DNA from: Lindgomyces ingoldianus
Taxonomy: Eukaryota > Ascomycota > Dothideomycetes > Pleosporales > Lindgomycetaceae
Reading direction: 5' to 3'
Assembly (NCBI RefSeq): GCF_010093535.1
Contig: NW_022985216.1
Location: 275,029-339,028 of the forward strand
Length of the DNA: 64,000 nucleotides
Position numbers and translations under genes: made by a program. The notes beneath the pieces are model-generated. The model was given only the letters and a program-made list of their open reading frames with translations. It had not been told where the DNA came from and made no database searches. Shown here one piece after another: positions 12,115 to 24,072 of the stretch; position 1 is the stretch's first letter, and the number at the start of each line of letters is the position of its first letter.

Positions 12115-12803
12115 TCAGGAACTCTGCTCCGCCTGCGTCATAAGATAAGGCGTCTCCGTAAGCGCCCAATTGCACTGTCCCGAACCTCCACACTGTCCGG
12201 ACAAATTATCTCCAACCTTGAACGTCCCAGAACCCGTAAAAATCCTGGTATATACAGTATTCAAAACCGTAACTTTATCGACCAACTATAGGTTCCTACC
12301 GTTAGAGACCTCCTGTCCTCTCAAACAGGTTTAAGGTAGATGAAAGGAAAGCGGACTTACCTTAAATTCCAAGCCAAAGTCCTCCGTAGCTCCCTCCCCA
12401 CTTCCTTCTACCATGGTCATGGTCCAGTACCCGTAATCGATATCTGTGCAAGGCTGCTCGATGCCCCACGGCACGTCGTCTTGCGTCAGCCACTGCGCGG
12501 AGCAGTTTGCGGTTGAGGGTGGAAATTCAGCGGCTCCGGTGGGCGTGTCGGCAACATAGATGGTGTTGGGATCATGGATTGTTACGTTGAGCTACCAGCA
12601 TATTAGTGAATGGGGGTGCGCACGGTAAGTTGGTAACTTGCTGTAGAGTGTGGGTCGTTCCCTGGACGGCCAGATGGAGAGTGTGTGTAGAGTCTCTGAA
12701 GCTCCCATGGCTGCAGGTCATCACGAGCGATTTTGATAGTCGGTGCAGCGGAGACGGTGGTGGCCGCGATGAGAACGACAATGGCGAAGGCGTTGGCGAC
12801 CAT
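12115..12803 (-). CDS. small secreted protein, 187 residues
   Basis: Three exons are inferred: 12642..12803, 12361..12591 and 12115..12285. The first intron (12592..12641, 50 bp) has a GCAAGT donor and TAG acceptor with a CACTAAT branch-like site. It is the only splice that keeps the frame and a normal intron size. The second (12286..12360) is a GT-AG intron. Residues 1-19 (MVANAFAIVVLIAATTVSA) are a signal peptide. The mature part contains SPSGRPGNDPHSTLNVTIHD and four Cys (ANCSAQW, EQPCTD, GQCGGSGQCNW), consistent with a compact beta-rich extracellular fold of the type seen in ascomycete effector-like proteins. I do not recognise a named family. The gene is on the same strand as the oxidase, about 1.05 kb upstream of it. 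Confidence 0.72.
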
Positions 12804-15800
12804 TTTGGCAACGAGAAAAATTTAAAGTTAGTATTCAAGCGAGTGGGTTTTTGTTTATAGAAACGACAGTGGTACGAAAAGCCGAAGATGAAGTCCTCAA
12901 ACTGTAGAGCAAATGCGATGTTTTCCCTTCCAACCCGGAAACCTCACATCTTATATACACCTCACCTTCCCCACAGTTATTCTCGTCCTTGCAACCGCAC
13001 GTTGCATTGCCCACCCCCAAGTGCTTATACATGCGCTCTAACTTTCCTGAGAAGTCGTTATTCGAGACATACAACCCGAACAGTCGAGCGAATATGTTCG
13101 AATACGAGCGCTACGACTGTTTTTGCGCCAGTCGGATGACATGTAGGGAAAACCAAAACGTAAGACACCCAAGGATTTAGCATTGAAGCACAGTGCACAT
13201 GGTATCCATGTGCGTGTCGATCAGCGCCCGAGAACTTGGAGATTTGCGCTCGTCAAAGTTGTGCCTACATGGGTGTCGGGATACCAAGAAAGTCGGCTCT
13301 CGCGTCTTGACCCATTGCAAACAACATCGCCTTCTCATACACATCAAAATATAAAGAACGATTTCCATCAACCGGTGCAAAGAAGGCAAAGCCCCTGAAG
13401 GATTCGCAATGAGGTCATCAGAAGCGTGAAAGTGGTGTGCAAGTGGCTTCGGGCCTGACGGGAGAGGAGGCGGGAGACACTGACTAAAGGCTTAGCGTCA
13501 GGAACTTGCTAGACTACTTTGGGTGAGTCTGCAGAATTATTTTTAGGTTGTGGGGCCTAACCTCATTGCCGTCCATTGTTTTTCCCCTTAACGACTTCGA
13601 CATTGTAAGAAAGGGCTCTGAAGAGTGTATGGTTTGGTCACGATGCTTGCAGTCCCGGAAGATGACCATTAGGGGAATGCCCTGCATGTTTATCCCACAA
13701 TTTCGAAGTTGAGATAGATGGTTGGATTGCGAGTTGGACAAAAGAGCAGTGGTGACGACAGCCTGTATGTTTAACATTCCGATGGCCATCGGCATTGGCG
13801 CCAGCGATAGTGAAACTCGTAAACATACCTAGTCCACGATAAACCCAGTAATTGGTATCCCGACGCGAAATATGACCCGTGCAACGTACCACGGGCAAGT
13901 AGAACGAGAAAAGCTGACTGCCACAAAAAGCAAAGCTATGGTTACCCTAAAACTAGTCAAAAGGATTCATTGAAAAATGGGCGTACAGCTCCTAAGCAAC
14001 AAACCGACGCTTTGCCTACAACTCTACCCTCTAAGCTAGTCTAACCCCATTAAAAAATATCTGCCAACCTCGACTGCTCCACTTTATCTATCCAATCCCT
14101 CAAACTCAGCGGTATGATCCTCCAATACCTATTTTCTATCTCCTCCAGCAGGGCGCGGTATTCTTTTCCGCATCCACTTAATCGGTCACACAAATGACGA
14201 AGGTGGTGAAAGTAGAATATGACGAAAGCTACACGAGGCATTGGTTAGATATGGGTTTCTGTGAAAGACGGAAAGGGAGGATGGAGGGGAGCGGGTTCAT
14301 ACGATATTTGCTATTGATATAGTGATGCATGGAGTACTGCCACGCACCTTCCAACCAAGATATGTCAAAAGCTACGTCAAGTCAATACCACACTCGTGTA
14401 GCGGCTGGAACCCACTCACGCATAGCAAGCGACTGATAAAATACCCCCCACCCCCAGGTGGTAAAATTAAGTCTGCTCTTCTCTGCCTCTTGATCGATAG
14501 GATCGGCTACGCGCAATAATGGCAGGCTATTGACCCTTGGCCATGATTCCGGATGGATTCTTCGCTCTCCAGGCATTGGCGAAATCTAACAGACCGGTTT
14601 TCGGAGGAAGCATGAGCGAAGGTGTGAGTTCAGATTCTGGTGCGAGACCTCCAAACTAGAGGGGAAGTAAAGATTTAGTCCGCCATCGCCGCCTTGGATA
14701 ACGACAGGTCGCGTTTGTGGTTGCTCGTATTCTGCGGAGAGGGTTACAATACCGCATCGCTCTACCCCATATCAGTTTAGAAGTTAGTCAAGAATTGATG
14801 AGGAATTATCCATACCCATATCATCGGCATCTCGGCGGATGAATCGATTTGCGTCCCTAGATCGATCTTCCTTCATCTTCCCTGCATGCGCAAGAACGAC
14901 CTGTTGATCTGGATTGTAACATATCTGCCTATTACCCTCGTCCTGAGCCTCGGGCAGAGCTAGAAACCTCATCTCAGAATATTTCCTGAACTGAAGGCGT
15001 TATCAGTTCCCTTATGACACGCTTCGCGACCTGTCTCAGAGAGCGATCACCAACAAGCATCTACAGCGCTCCGTGATGACGTTGAATAGCGTCAAAGGGA
15101 GGCCAACAAGTCGATTAATAAGGATAAACTGCCAGCTATCCACCTCTATTCGTACATCGCTGTCGAAGTTTTACGTAGTCTCAGATCATTCTTGATGTCC
15201 TCGAGCATACTTTCGGTTGTCCACTCTACCTTCTCAACGTCTTCTGACGATTTGACGGAGCGTTTTCGGCTGATGAACAAGTCTTTCTCCATTGGATGAA
15301 CGGTTGAGTCCGCGTTGGTCCCTTCATACACTACAAGCACTAATCGTTCTATCCTTTTCGCATGAAGGAAGAAGGATGAAGGATGCTGTTCCGGCTATGT
15401 TCCGGCTATAGTCCCAATGCTATCCAGCAAGCGATCCCAGGTTAGTGAGACCGATCGATTCTTATCCTTTGCTATCCACGCGACTCAAATCAATTGTGGG
15501 CATGGGATACTAGTAGGTAGAGAAAGGCACGAAAGGAACTATTAAACAGAGCTGATTGAAGACAGCAGTTGGAGACAGAAGCCGTGACCTACACTCTTGT
15601 TCTGACGTCTCCTCGGCTTAGATAGGTACGACCCATACATCTCGTCTCATTTGGCCCCAGCTGGACCATACTCACACAAAGGTTATCCTACCCAAGTATT
15701 CGACTTTCTTGTACCATGCTTTACTAGGTATTTCTACCTCTAGCTATGTTCTAGCCCTAAGGCCTTTATCGACCTCAAACTCCACGACCTCTCCCACACC

Positions 15801-15833
15801 AGCAATCATTGGCATCTCACCTCCAACGCCCCA
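12804..15833. other. 3-kb stretch with only uncertain fragments
   Basis: No complete gene can be supported. The most coding-like pieces are on the minus strand. One, at about 15146-15340, contains LVVYEGTNADSTVHP and a charged helix. Another lies at 14784-14972, and a third at 14050-14241 ends WIDKVEQSRLADIF. I could not join them by splice signals into one frame, so they may be remnants of an old gene or chance. Confidence 0.4.
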
Positions 15834-18800
15834 TCATCCCCCTAAGTTCATCCCCGCAATCTCTACATCCAAATCCTCCGCTCTATCCACCCCCTCCGTA
15901 AGCCTATGCTCCCTTCCCCCAATCCTCGCATCACACTGTGGGCAGCGCGCCAATTCCATCGGCATACCGCACTCACCAATGGAGAAAGGATGGCCATTGG
16001 CGCAGCGATACCAATGTCCCGTACCTCGAAACTCCTTCGCCATAGCCGCAAGAACCGATCTCCGTTCCTCGGACGAGACGGGCTGGATGAAAGTCCCGCC
16101 ATTCAGGCTACGTTCGACATCTTTAACTTCAGAAACTAGGGAACTGAGCTTGCCTCCGTGTGTTTCACAGATGCGGTAAGCTTCGGTGACATGCGTTTGA
16201 CCCTCTATTTGGATGGCTTCGTTGGCAACGGGGGTAGTGGCGAAAGAGCGTTCGATGACGCAGTAGCGTGTATAGAAGATATGTCCTTCGACCGCACGTT
16301 CATAGTCTTTAGACTTGAGAGCCTCATTGATGAGCTCAGTGCACTCCTCGCGGTTCTTGCGGAGATCGACTTCGAGTCGCAAACCCATTGGTCCCTTGCT
16401 AAGCTTCTTAAGCTGGTTCAGGACATCTGCGAGTAACACTACGTCGCAACGAATGAGTAGCGCTAGAGCCATGATATGGAATGCCATGTGCGAGACTGGA
16501 TTTTGCAGTTCGATACCACTAGTCCGGCCATTCTTTCGTTGTGCATGCTCAACAAGAGTCCAAAGGCGAGCAAATGGAGTCTCATCTTTGTGCACTTTTA
16601 CAAAGTAGTTTGCAATGGCTTGGCGAGTTGCCCTCATCTCTGCATATCGACCCCATCCGTTAGTAGCAGCGCATATAGATAGGAATTGATCGTTCCGATG
16701 ATCTTTTAGAGTCAGAACAGGCGGTAAGTCGAGCTTATTCTGTGCCTCTTGAGATTCTCCGAGCTGCTTCTGTGCAGAATATAACCTCTCTACTAAAGGA
16801 CCGAATCCCGCTCCAGCTGAGGTCACAAACCGCTTGGTTCCCTCATCTAGAATAACACGGCGGACAATACGTCCATAGCGGTTTATGTTACGCAATGAGC
16901 CGCGACATTCGGGGCATCCACGAAGGTCCTTTAACTCAGCCATCGGTGAGCTTGTGTTGCCAATAGAAAAGGGTTCAAACTCTTTGATGGCGTTCACAGT
17001 TCCGTCAGGGTTCAAGTCATAGGCAGAAGACATGCCCAGATTTCCATCCATACTGCTCATGAGCTTCGCATGACCACACGGTGGGATGATGAGAGGATCA
17101 TCGTTTACGTCAACGTCCTGATAGAGCTTAAATTCCAGAAGGTCCACGACCATGGACTTGATCGAGGCATGTCCGCAAATTTGGCAGTACTCTGCATCTG
17201 GGCAGGCCTCTCCGCAGAGTGAAGGGCCTTTCAAATATGTTAACCATACTTCAAGCAGGAAGGCACAATGGTACTCACATTGATGTCCACAGTTTAAAGT
17301 TTTCGAACAACGCCTCGAACAGGGAATCCAGTTGCAAGGGGCAGCACATGGCATCGTACTATGACAAGCGTCAGCGTACTTCATCCAAACACGAAGTGGG
17401 ATGTCACCAAGAGTAGAGTTTTAGAGACATACCATTGACTATGTGGACAGCGGGACGAGCATTCTTCTTGTGCGCATGGGATGCATGGTTGTCCACATTC
17501 TTGATCACAGCGGGAGTGGCTACACGCCACCTCACAGGGCTGCTTACACAGCCCACAAGGCTCTCCTGGATGACAAGCGTCCTGGCACATGTGGCTACAA
17601 TTGCTGTATTTGCGGTTGCACTGTTGGACGCAACTCCCATGGCGCCATGTATTTTGTTGCTGGCATGACCAACAAGAAAGCTTGCCTGTATATATTTAGT
17701 AACAATGTTGCATCCTAAGAGGAAAAATCTTACAAGAATGTCCACACGTCAAATTGGCTCCGCATGGAGCGAAACAACGAAACTCTTCTGAGCCCACATC
17801 TATATGACATGCAACGTCAACAGTGTGGCCACAGCAAGGAACTATTCGTTTAACCTGTACCGTGCATTTAAGGGATTCGTGCGTTTGGAGTTCCCAACAA
17901 CGAAGATGGCAAACAACGTGACCACATTTAAGCTTAAGATTAATGTCTTTGAGAACCATCTCGCAACGACGATCGCACTGGTCTCCACAATACTTTGGGC
18001 AAACGTGGTTGCAACCCCGTTTCGTCCTTGGACAAGGTTCAAGGCACCTCACGCTATTATGTCGGAGATCTGAGTGGCATTTCTGGAGACACGCATGGCC
18101 ACACTTCAACCGCCGATCACACTTGAGGTTGCACCCCCCTTCGGGAGCATATAGTTGGAAGTCATCCCGAGTTGAGACCTCAATTTTGGTATCAGGGTGC
18201 CTCGGACAGCACAACGCCAGGCTTGGTCCAATATTGTCGTTCTTCTTCAGAATATCGATAACTTGAGACCACATGGGGACCCCAGCGCTTGTCGCAGAGT
18301 TTCCGATAATGTACATGCCATGTTTGGCGCGGCTTAAGAGCACATTGATCCTACAAGATCTTAAATTTTACTATCTCAAAAGGTGTATTTAGTGCTTACC
18401 GGTTGATGGTTTTCAGGAACCCGCATTTCCTCTCCTTGTTCGACCGAACAAGAGACACGATAACGACTTTGGCCTCTTCACCTTGAAAGTTATCAACACT
18501 AGCTAGCTTCACTGTCTTGAGGAAGGCTTTTATCTGAGGAGACATTTTCAATGGCTCTAGCAACTGATCGTTTTGGGTGATACCAGCCTTTTCCAGAGCT
18601 TCAACGTCGCGGTCATCAAGAACAATCTCGTAGTGCTGTGACAACTCGTCCTTGATCTTGAAAAGTTGACCTAGATAAGGAGTGATTACCGCAATCTCTC
18701 CAGACTGGTATTCGCCTTGTTTGAGTAGGTGTCCGACGAGTTCAGTACACATGTCCACCTCAAAGTCGTTCGACTTGGATGTCGCCACAAGTTCATTCGT

Positions 18801-21800
18801 CTCTGCGCCTGCCTCTAGGTGGTTGTGGTCCAGCCAATAAAGGCGCTTGAGCATGCCAATAACTTCTGGGTAGATTGAAACATTGTCGGCATTCTCAAGG
18901 TGTGGGTAAATCGTTCGCCGAATCAAATTTGAAATGGATGGGTGCATTCGCCGCTGAGTCTGAAGTATAGAAAGCGGTAATTTGATACCTAGGACTTCCT
19001 TTGGTGGACTTACAAGGCGTTCAAACAGCGACATATCCAGTGAATATTTCTTTCCACGGGAACTTTCAGACGAGAGATCGTAATTAGCGACTTGAGGCTT
19101 CAGCTGGAAATGGTCGCCGATGAGTACAAGATGCTCGACCGATGGGAGTAGCGCAGTCAGAATGTGAGCTTCCAACACCTCCCCAGCCTCTTCCACAATG
19201 ACAGCCTTGATGGGCAATCGTCTGAGAAGCTTCATATTGCGGGCCAACCCAGAAGTAGTGAGTCCAATGATATTCGCCTCCTGAAGACACCTTAGCTCGA
19301 TTTCTCGCCTGGCATCCTCATGGTTTGTTTTGCTTTGACGGTATCCTGCCACTGCTGAAAGAAACATCTGCCTGCATAATGTCTGGCAATCGTCCACCCA
19401 GTACGCGTGAAGCTTTCGACGCTCATTATACGGCATTTCCCAAACGTTGGCCCGAGTCGCTAGAATCTCGTCGATCGTTCTCTCGGCCTGTTGGGTCCTT
19501 GAATTAGTGGGTTTTCCGTGTAGCCATGTGCGGATAATGTAATCTGAGCTGTAGGAAATCATTTCGAAACCGTCCTCGTCAACCCCCCAGAGCTGGTCGT
19601 GATGCTCTGTGTGGTTCTCTCGTAAATAGTCCTTGAGGCCGTCACATGTGTTTGAGAGCTTTAGTTTTCGCAATGCTTCTGTGACATATGCCGCGTCAGT
19701 TATCATAACCCTACGTCGTGCGTACTCTTCCTTCTTTTCATCGCTAGTTCGATCTATGTTTCTGCTGACGATCCTTAGGTTCAGGTCTCCAAGTCGGTCA
19801 CACGTAGAGCGGCTGCCCATTCTAATGACTCGATCGATGCCGCCATCAAGGAGATGCTCTAAGAATTGATCCAGTGCGTGATTAGTATAAGTCACCACTA
19901 GCATTGGGCCAAGGTCGGCCCGTTCCTTATTCTTGAGCAATACGCGAGCCAGAGCAACGCCAGTGTAGCTACTGCGAATTAGTACAAGAATCATAAAAAG
20001 GTTAAATTTGTAGCGTTACCTCTTTCCTGTTCCGGGTGGACCTTGACAGAGCGCCAGTCGACGTAACAGCGTGTGCACAAGAGCTTCTGCCTGTTTATCA
20101 TCTAGTGTAGAGTTCTCGGTTAGAGAACCTAGGTTAAAGTTAAAAGAAGCATTCGGGGAGAGGACCAAGTTCCGGCCATTCGAAAGAAGACAACTCAAGT
20201 CAAACCCGAAATCTCGCTGCTGTGCATAGCTTGGAGGCCCCACATCCACCGCCTCGGAGGCAACTGCAGTTGGAGCGAGCAAGTCGGCGAATGGAAGGTC
20301 ACCCGCCTTTGACATTTCCTGGATAACTGCCAAGGTGGGTTGGAATGCCTGAAGCAAAATCTTCGGGAACTCGAGAAGAGTCAAATTCCTCGGAGGCTTA
20401 GTCCGCTGAGAGAAGTAATCTGCAACAGTTGGAATGTCCTTCTCTTCAGCTGGGAGTATCGTGAGGAAAGCACGATGAGGGTTCGAAGCAAAGTCTTGAT
20501 AAGGAATCCCACCCTCTACTTCTGATATCACATCATTACCTTCTTGTACGTGGGCTTTCGATTCCTTGATCTCTGTAACTGTGCCGAATATTACCCGTCC
20601 TGTGGGATCCAGAATGCAAACTAGGGAGTCCTTTTGTAAGCGTTTTCGAGATATCCACCAGTCTTCACGCATTCGCTCACTTGACTCAGCCAAATGACTG
20701 GGTTGGTCGACTGAACCAATAACGATTATGCCTTGGAAATCGTGGCACCGGAGATCTTCAAATGCAAGATTTGTGTATACATTGGTGCGAAGTCCGTTGT
20801 GAGAAGGATTTAGAAATCCATTTGGATTATTTTGCCGCTTTAATTCCATCCTGGTGGCATCTCTGACTGGCCCAATAACGTCTTCTCGATACAGACGAAA
20901 ATGCCTATCAAGGAGACCAGCACTACCAGGGAGGTGTAGCTGAGAGGTATCTAAAACGGGCAAATAAGGGGCCCGGTCACAGAGAATCTCTTGGAATGTA
21001 GGCAATATCCGAATGTGTTGTATGTCCGCAAAATCATTGTCATGTCTCGGTCCGGCTTTTGAAAGCTCCCCAGGCCCGTCGCTCACCATCTCATATCGAG
21101 CTCGTGGTTTGACTGACTTGTTGCTTGAGGTTACCGGTTGGATCGATGGGACCCCTAGCCCAAGGCGGTGTTTAGCTCGGTCAAGGAACCTTCGGGTGTT
21201 GATGCTCGTCAAGTCTCGGCGGTCATCTTTTACAGACTTTATTTTTGCCTCAAGCAAGTCGACAATTTGCTTGAAGCCATCTAGGAGTGGAGCAGTTCCG
21301 TTCTTATCAAGAACATTGGAAAACACGATCATGGTAGGCTCTAATTCGTCCATGGAGAGTCCGTCTGCGTTGCACAAAACATACCGGAACAGGTTAATTG
21401 AATACTGACCGTTCGAACCGAATAGAGCATTATAGATTGTACCTATGGAATTTTCGAGAAGCCCTGAGGAAAGCACCCTCGGGTGGCTGATGACCTTGAA
21501 GAAAGGCAGCACGGTCGACCTGAAGAGTTCCTGTTGAGTAGTTGGGAGCTGATGACGTAGGTCAGCTTTTACCAGCTGAAGAATCCTCTGTAGGCCCCCA
21601 TCAGAAGAAAGCGATTTGATGACGGACTGCATGTTGCCTGGGCCGGATGTCACAAGCTCGAACGCATCCTGGAAGAACTTGCTGCGCGCTTGAGGAGTAA
21701 GCGGCTTATCGGGCCATGAGAGCGGTGTAGTGAAGAAATGCCAACGACGAAGAAGAAGATCCTGTGGGTTGGCCAACTCGTGCGTCTTGTTTGATCTGGA

Positions 21801-21941
21801 GGCCCTGCCACGATTTGATGGCGCGCTCGCAGAGACACCGTCCTGCGAGACATCGTGGGAAAACCTGCAATGGTTTCCTTTGAGGCAGCCTTTCCGGGTG
21901 AGGATATACTGGCACAGCGGCGGGGCCTTCTTTCCCGTCAT
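15834..21941 (-). CDS. ZNFX1-type NF-X1 zinc-finger RNA helicase
   Basis: Six exons: 20020..21941, 18400..19971, 17734..18350, 17433..17685, 17279..17358 and 15834..17227. All phases agree and give 1945 residues. A CCCH finger with exact C-x8-C-x5-C-x3-H spacing (Cys10, Cys19, Cys25, His29) begins the protein, which is why I start at MTGKKAPPLC rather than an upstream Met. An SF1 (Upf1-like) helicase follows: Walker A GPPGTGKSS spans the exon 1/2 junction, then Walker B VIVEEAGE (EEAG in place of DEAQ), GDHFQLKP, and motif VI SRAKHGMYIIGN. A run of NF-X1-type Cys/His fingers follows (for example CGHACLQKCH, CGHVCHLRC-like). Near residue 1880 lies an RZ-type finger, HWYRCANGHPFSIGECG ... CPQCDARIGG, as in ZNFX1 and RNF213. 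Relatives act in small-RNA inheritance, RNA-induced silencing (S. pombe Hrr1, Neurospora SAD-3) and antiviral RNA sensing. A role in RNA silencing is inferred. Confidence 0.93.
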
Positions 21942-22652
21942 GGTCACTTGAATCACGTCAGTACCCCCCAAAAGTGAAGGTGCGCCGATAGCGTACATGT
22001 GGAAGGTGCAAATGGAATGAATGGCAGCACTGACGAAGGACGCCTTACCAGCTGAGCAAAGAGGAGAGAAGCACAAGGAGGTGTTCTGGTCGCGGATCGC
22101 GGGGCAGAGCAGAGGCAAATATTGCGAGGTGAGACTAGTTCTACTGTGCGGGAGGAAGGTGAAGGGAAGAATATATTTTAGTCTCGTGACCTTTCTACGA
22201 GTTTCGGCGAAGAAGTTTTGGTGAGGTGATTAGGGCGGTGATAAGCAAACCATCATAATGTGAATGCTGGCGTCAAAGCAGACTTCGAGCTGCTGCTCTA
22301 GGGCAGTTGCGGAGATTCTAAGGCTCTACTCTAAGAATCAGCAGAGCGCTCGAGGGTCAGAGCGATAGTATTTAATTACCAGAAATAGACTAGGACTATA
22401 GCCCAGCGTGAGTATCCAGGAGAGGCTTATGATTGAAAAGAGCGGCCTGCAGGCGTGGGTCAGACAAATGAAAAGAGGTTGAGGAGCGACAAGTCACATG
22501 CAAGGAAAGGAAATAGCTGAGCAAGAAAATCCCAAGACGCCTCCTATATCGAAGTCCCCAAACCGATCGTGGCTCACGGCATCACTGTCTAACGTGTCTA
22601 TGTGTCATCACACCGCCTTGTCATTATTGTCCCCAAATCCCAGTTCGAGCCG
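21942..22652. other. 710-bp intergenic, helicase promoter
   Basis: Contains the helicase upstream region and the 3' end region of the capping protein gene. An in-frame open stretch runs upstream of the helicase start to 22118, but it lacks conserved features. Confidence 0.5.
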
Positions 22653-23675
22653 CTATCTCACCCTCCCACCGCCTATATCCTGCCCCAACCTATACCCACT
22701 GATCTTCTCCCACTCAATCTTCTGCCTTGTAATTGGCAACTGTCTCCTCAACGCCTTAAATGCGCCTTCACTCAAGCTCCCAAACGCCTTATTCAGATCT
22801 TCCTGGTATTTCTTCTCCGCATTTGCTATCTGTCTCACAATCTCACTTGCCCCCGCATTTGCCCCCACACTGAACTGCACCACTTTATTTGTGAGAAGTC
22901 GCACGTTGCCGTCTTCGTAGTAGTGGACGTCGACTTTGATGATGCCTGAGATTGAGCCCGACGAGGGGGTGTAGATGTACGAGGAGCGCCAGCGGCCGTT
23001 CCAGAAGTTGGAAGGCGAGTACTTGTTTGCGACTGTGATTATGGCGAGCTGGGAGTCGTCTTCTGTGGGATAGACGCCGAGACTGGATTTGGGGTAGTGC
23101 TCTGAGGTGTGGATGCCTAGGCTTTTGAGGAGGCTCTTGCTATTCACAGTACTACATCAGCCTTGATCTCCTCCTCGCCTTCTCAACAAAGGCCATTGTA
23201 TGCCCGCACACTTACACGAGATCTGAGTGGGTTGATTCTAGCACGTATGACTTCACCCCGCTCGCTTTCTGTGTGGCATGGTCGAAGGCGAATGAGCTCT
23301 GGCTCTCGACATCATAATACCGGTCGTTTCCTAACGAGTTATAGGAGCTGACTAGGACTTCTCCGCTTCCGCCGGGCAGCTTCACGGTTGCGAATTGCTC
23401 TTCGTTGTACCTCTGGAAGGCCGGTGCGAGGTCTGACTGGGCGGAATCGTCACCGAGGATAGATTTGATCGCTGGAGGAAGTCAATATGCTTGGGAAAGC
23501 AAGTTTTAGGGTAGGATATGGCGGCGGAGGAGTGCAGAGAGTGGAGCAGTACCTTTCGTAACATCGGTGAGCTATACACAGATTAGTCGCGGAACAAAGT
23601 GGGATGTGGGGGGCGACACACCTCGCCTGGTGGGGTACTCTCCACGAAAGAAGCCAAAGCTGCAGTTCTCGACAT
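22653..23675 (-). CDS. CAP1: F-actin capping protein subunit alpha
   Basis: Four exons: 23622..23675, 23553..23571 (19 nt), 23216..23471 and 22653..23151, giving 275 residues, the normal size for the family. The alpha subunit pairs with the beta subunit to cap barbed ends of actin filaments at cortical patches and in the cytoplasm. Family signatures include the middle region YNEEQFATVKLPGG, the segment NFWNGRWRSSYIY, VDVHYYEDGNVRL, and the strongly conserved C-terminal LPITRQKIEWEKISGYRLGQ that precedes the actin-binding tentacle. The N-terminal exon encodes only MSRTAALASFVESTPPGE, and the very short second exon adds LTDVTK. The join at exon 4 was set by frame (V-TVNSKSLLKSLG). Single-copy housekeeping gene, little uncertainty. 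Confidence 0.95.
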
Positions 23676-24072
23676 TGTTGTAGTAGTAGCGGGCTATCGA
23701 AAGACTTAATAAAATCCTAGGAAGGGAGCGGCAGAACGGGGGTAAGTGAAGTAAGCCTCAGTTAAGAGGCGGAAGCTGGGGACTGAGACGGTGCGGGAGT
23801 CTTGGCGAGGGGACTGCGAGCAGGGATCACACAATTCACCGCATTATTGGCCAGAACAGATTCAGTATACCACCGAAGCTCGAATTCATTATTGGTTAAG
23901 GTCTTCGCCTTCGATATTGCAGGGATTACTATGAAAAGCCATGGGCCGTTGTACTCTCCAGATTCGCCAGACCACTTTGTTCACCACGACCCTTTCTTGT
24001 CCAATCCGAGAACATCACGCTCAAGCAACCATCCCAACGTATTAGTACAAGAAGCCAATAATACGACAGATC
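23676..24072. other. 396-bp intergenic gap
   Basis: No gene seen. It is the upstream region of the capping protein alpha gene and the 3' region of the neighbouring gene on the same strand. Confidence 0.5.

Noticed and set aside
14050..15340. Several minus-strand coding-like fragments
   Set aside because: Could not be connected by canonical introns or assigned to a family; treated as uncertain intergenic sequence.
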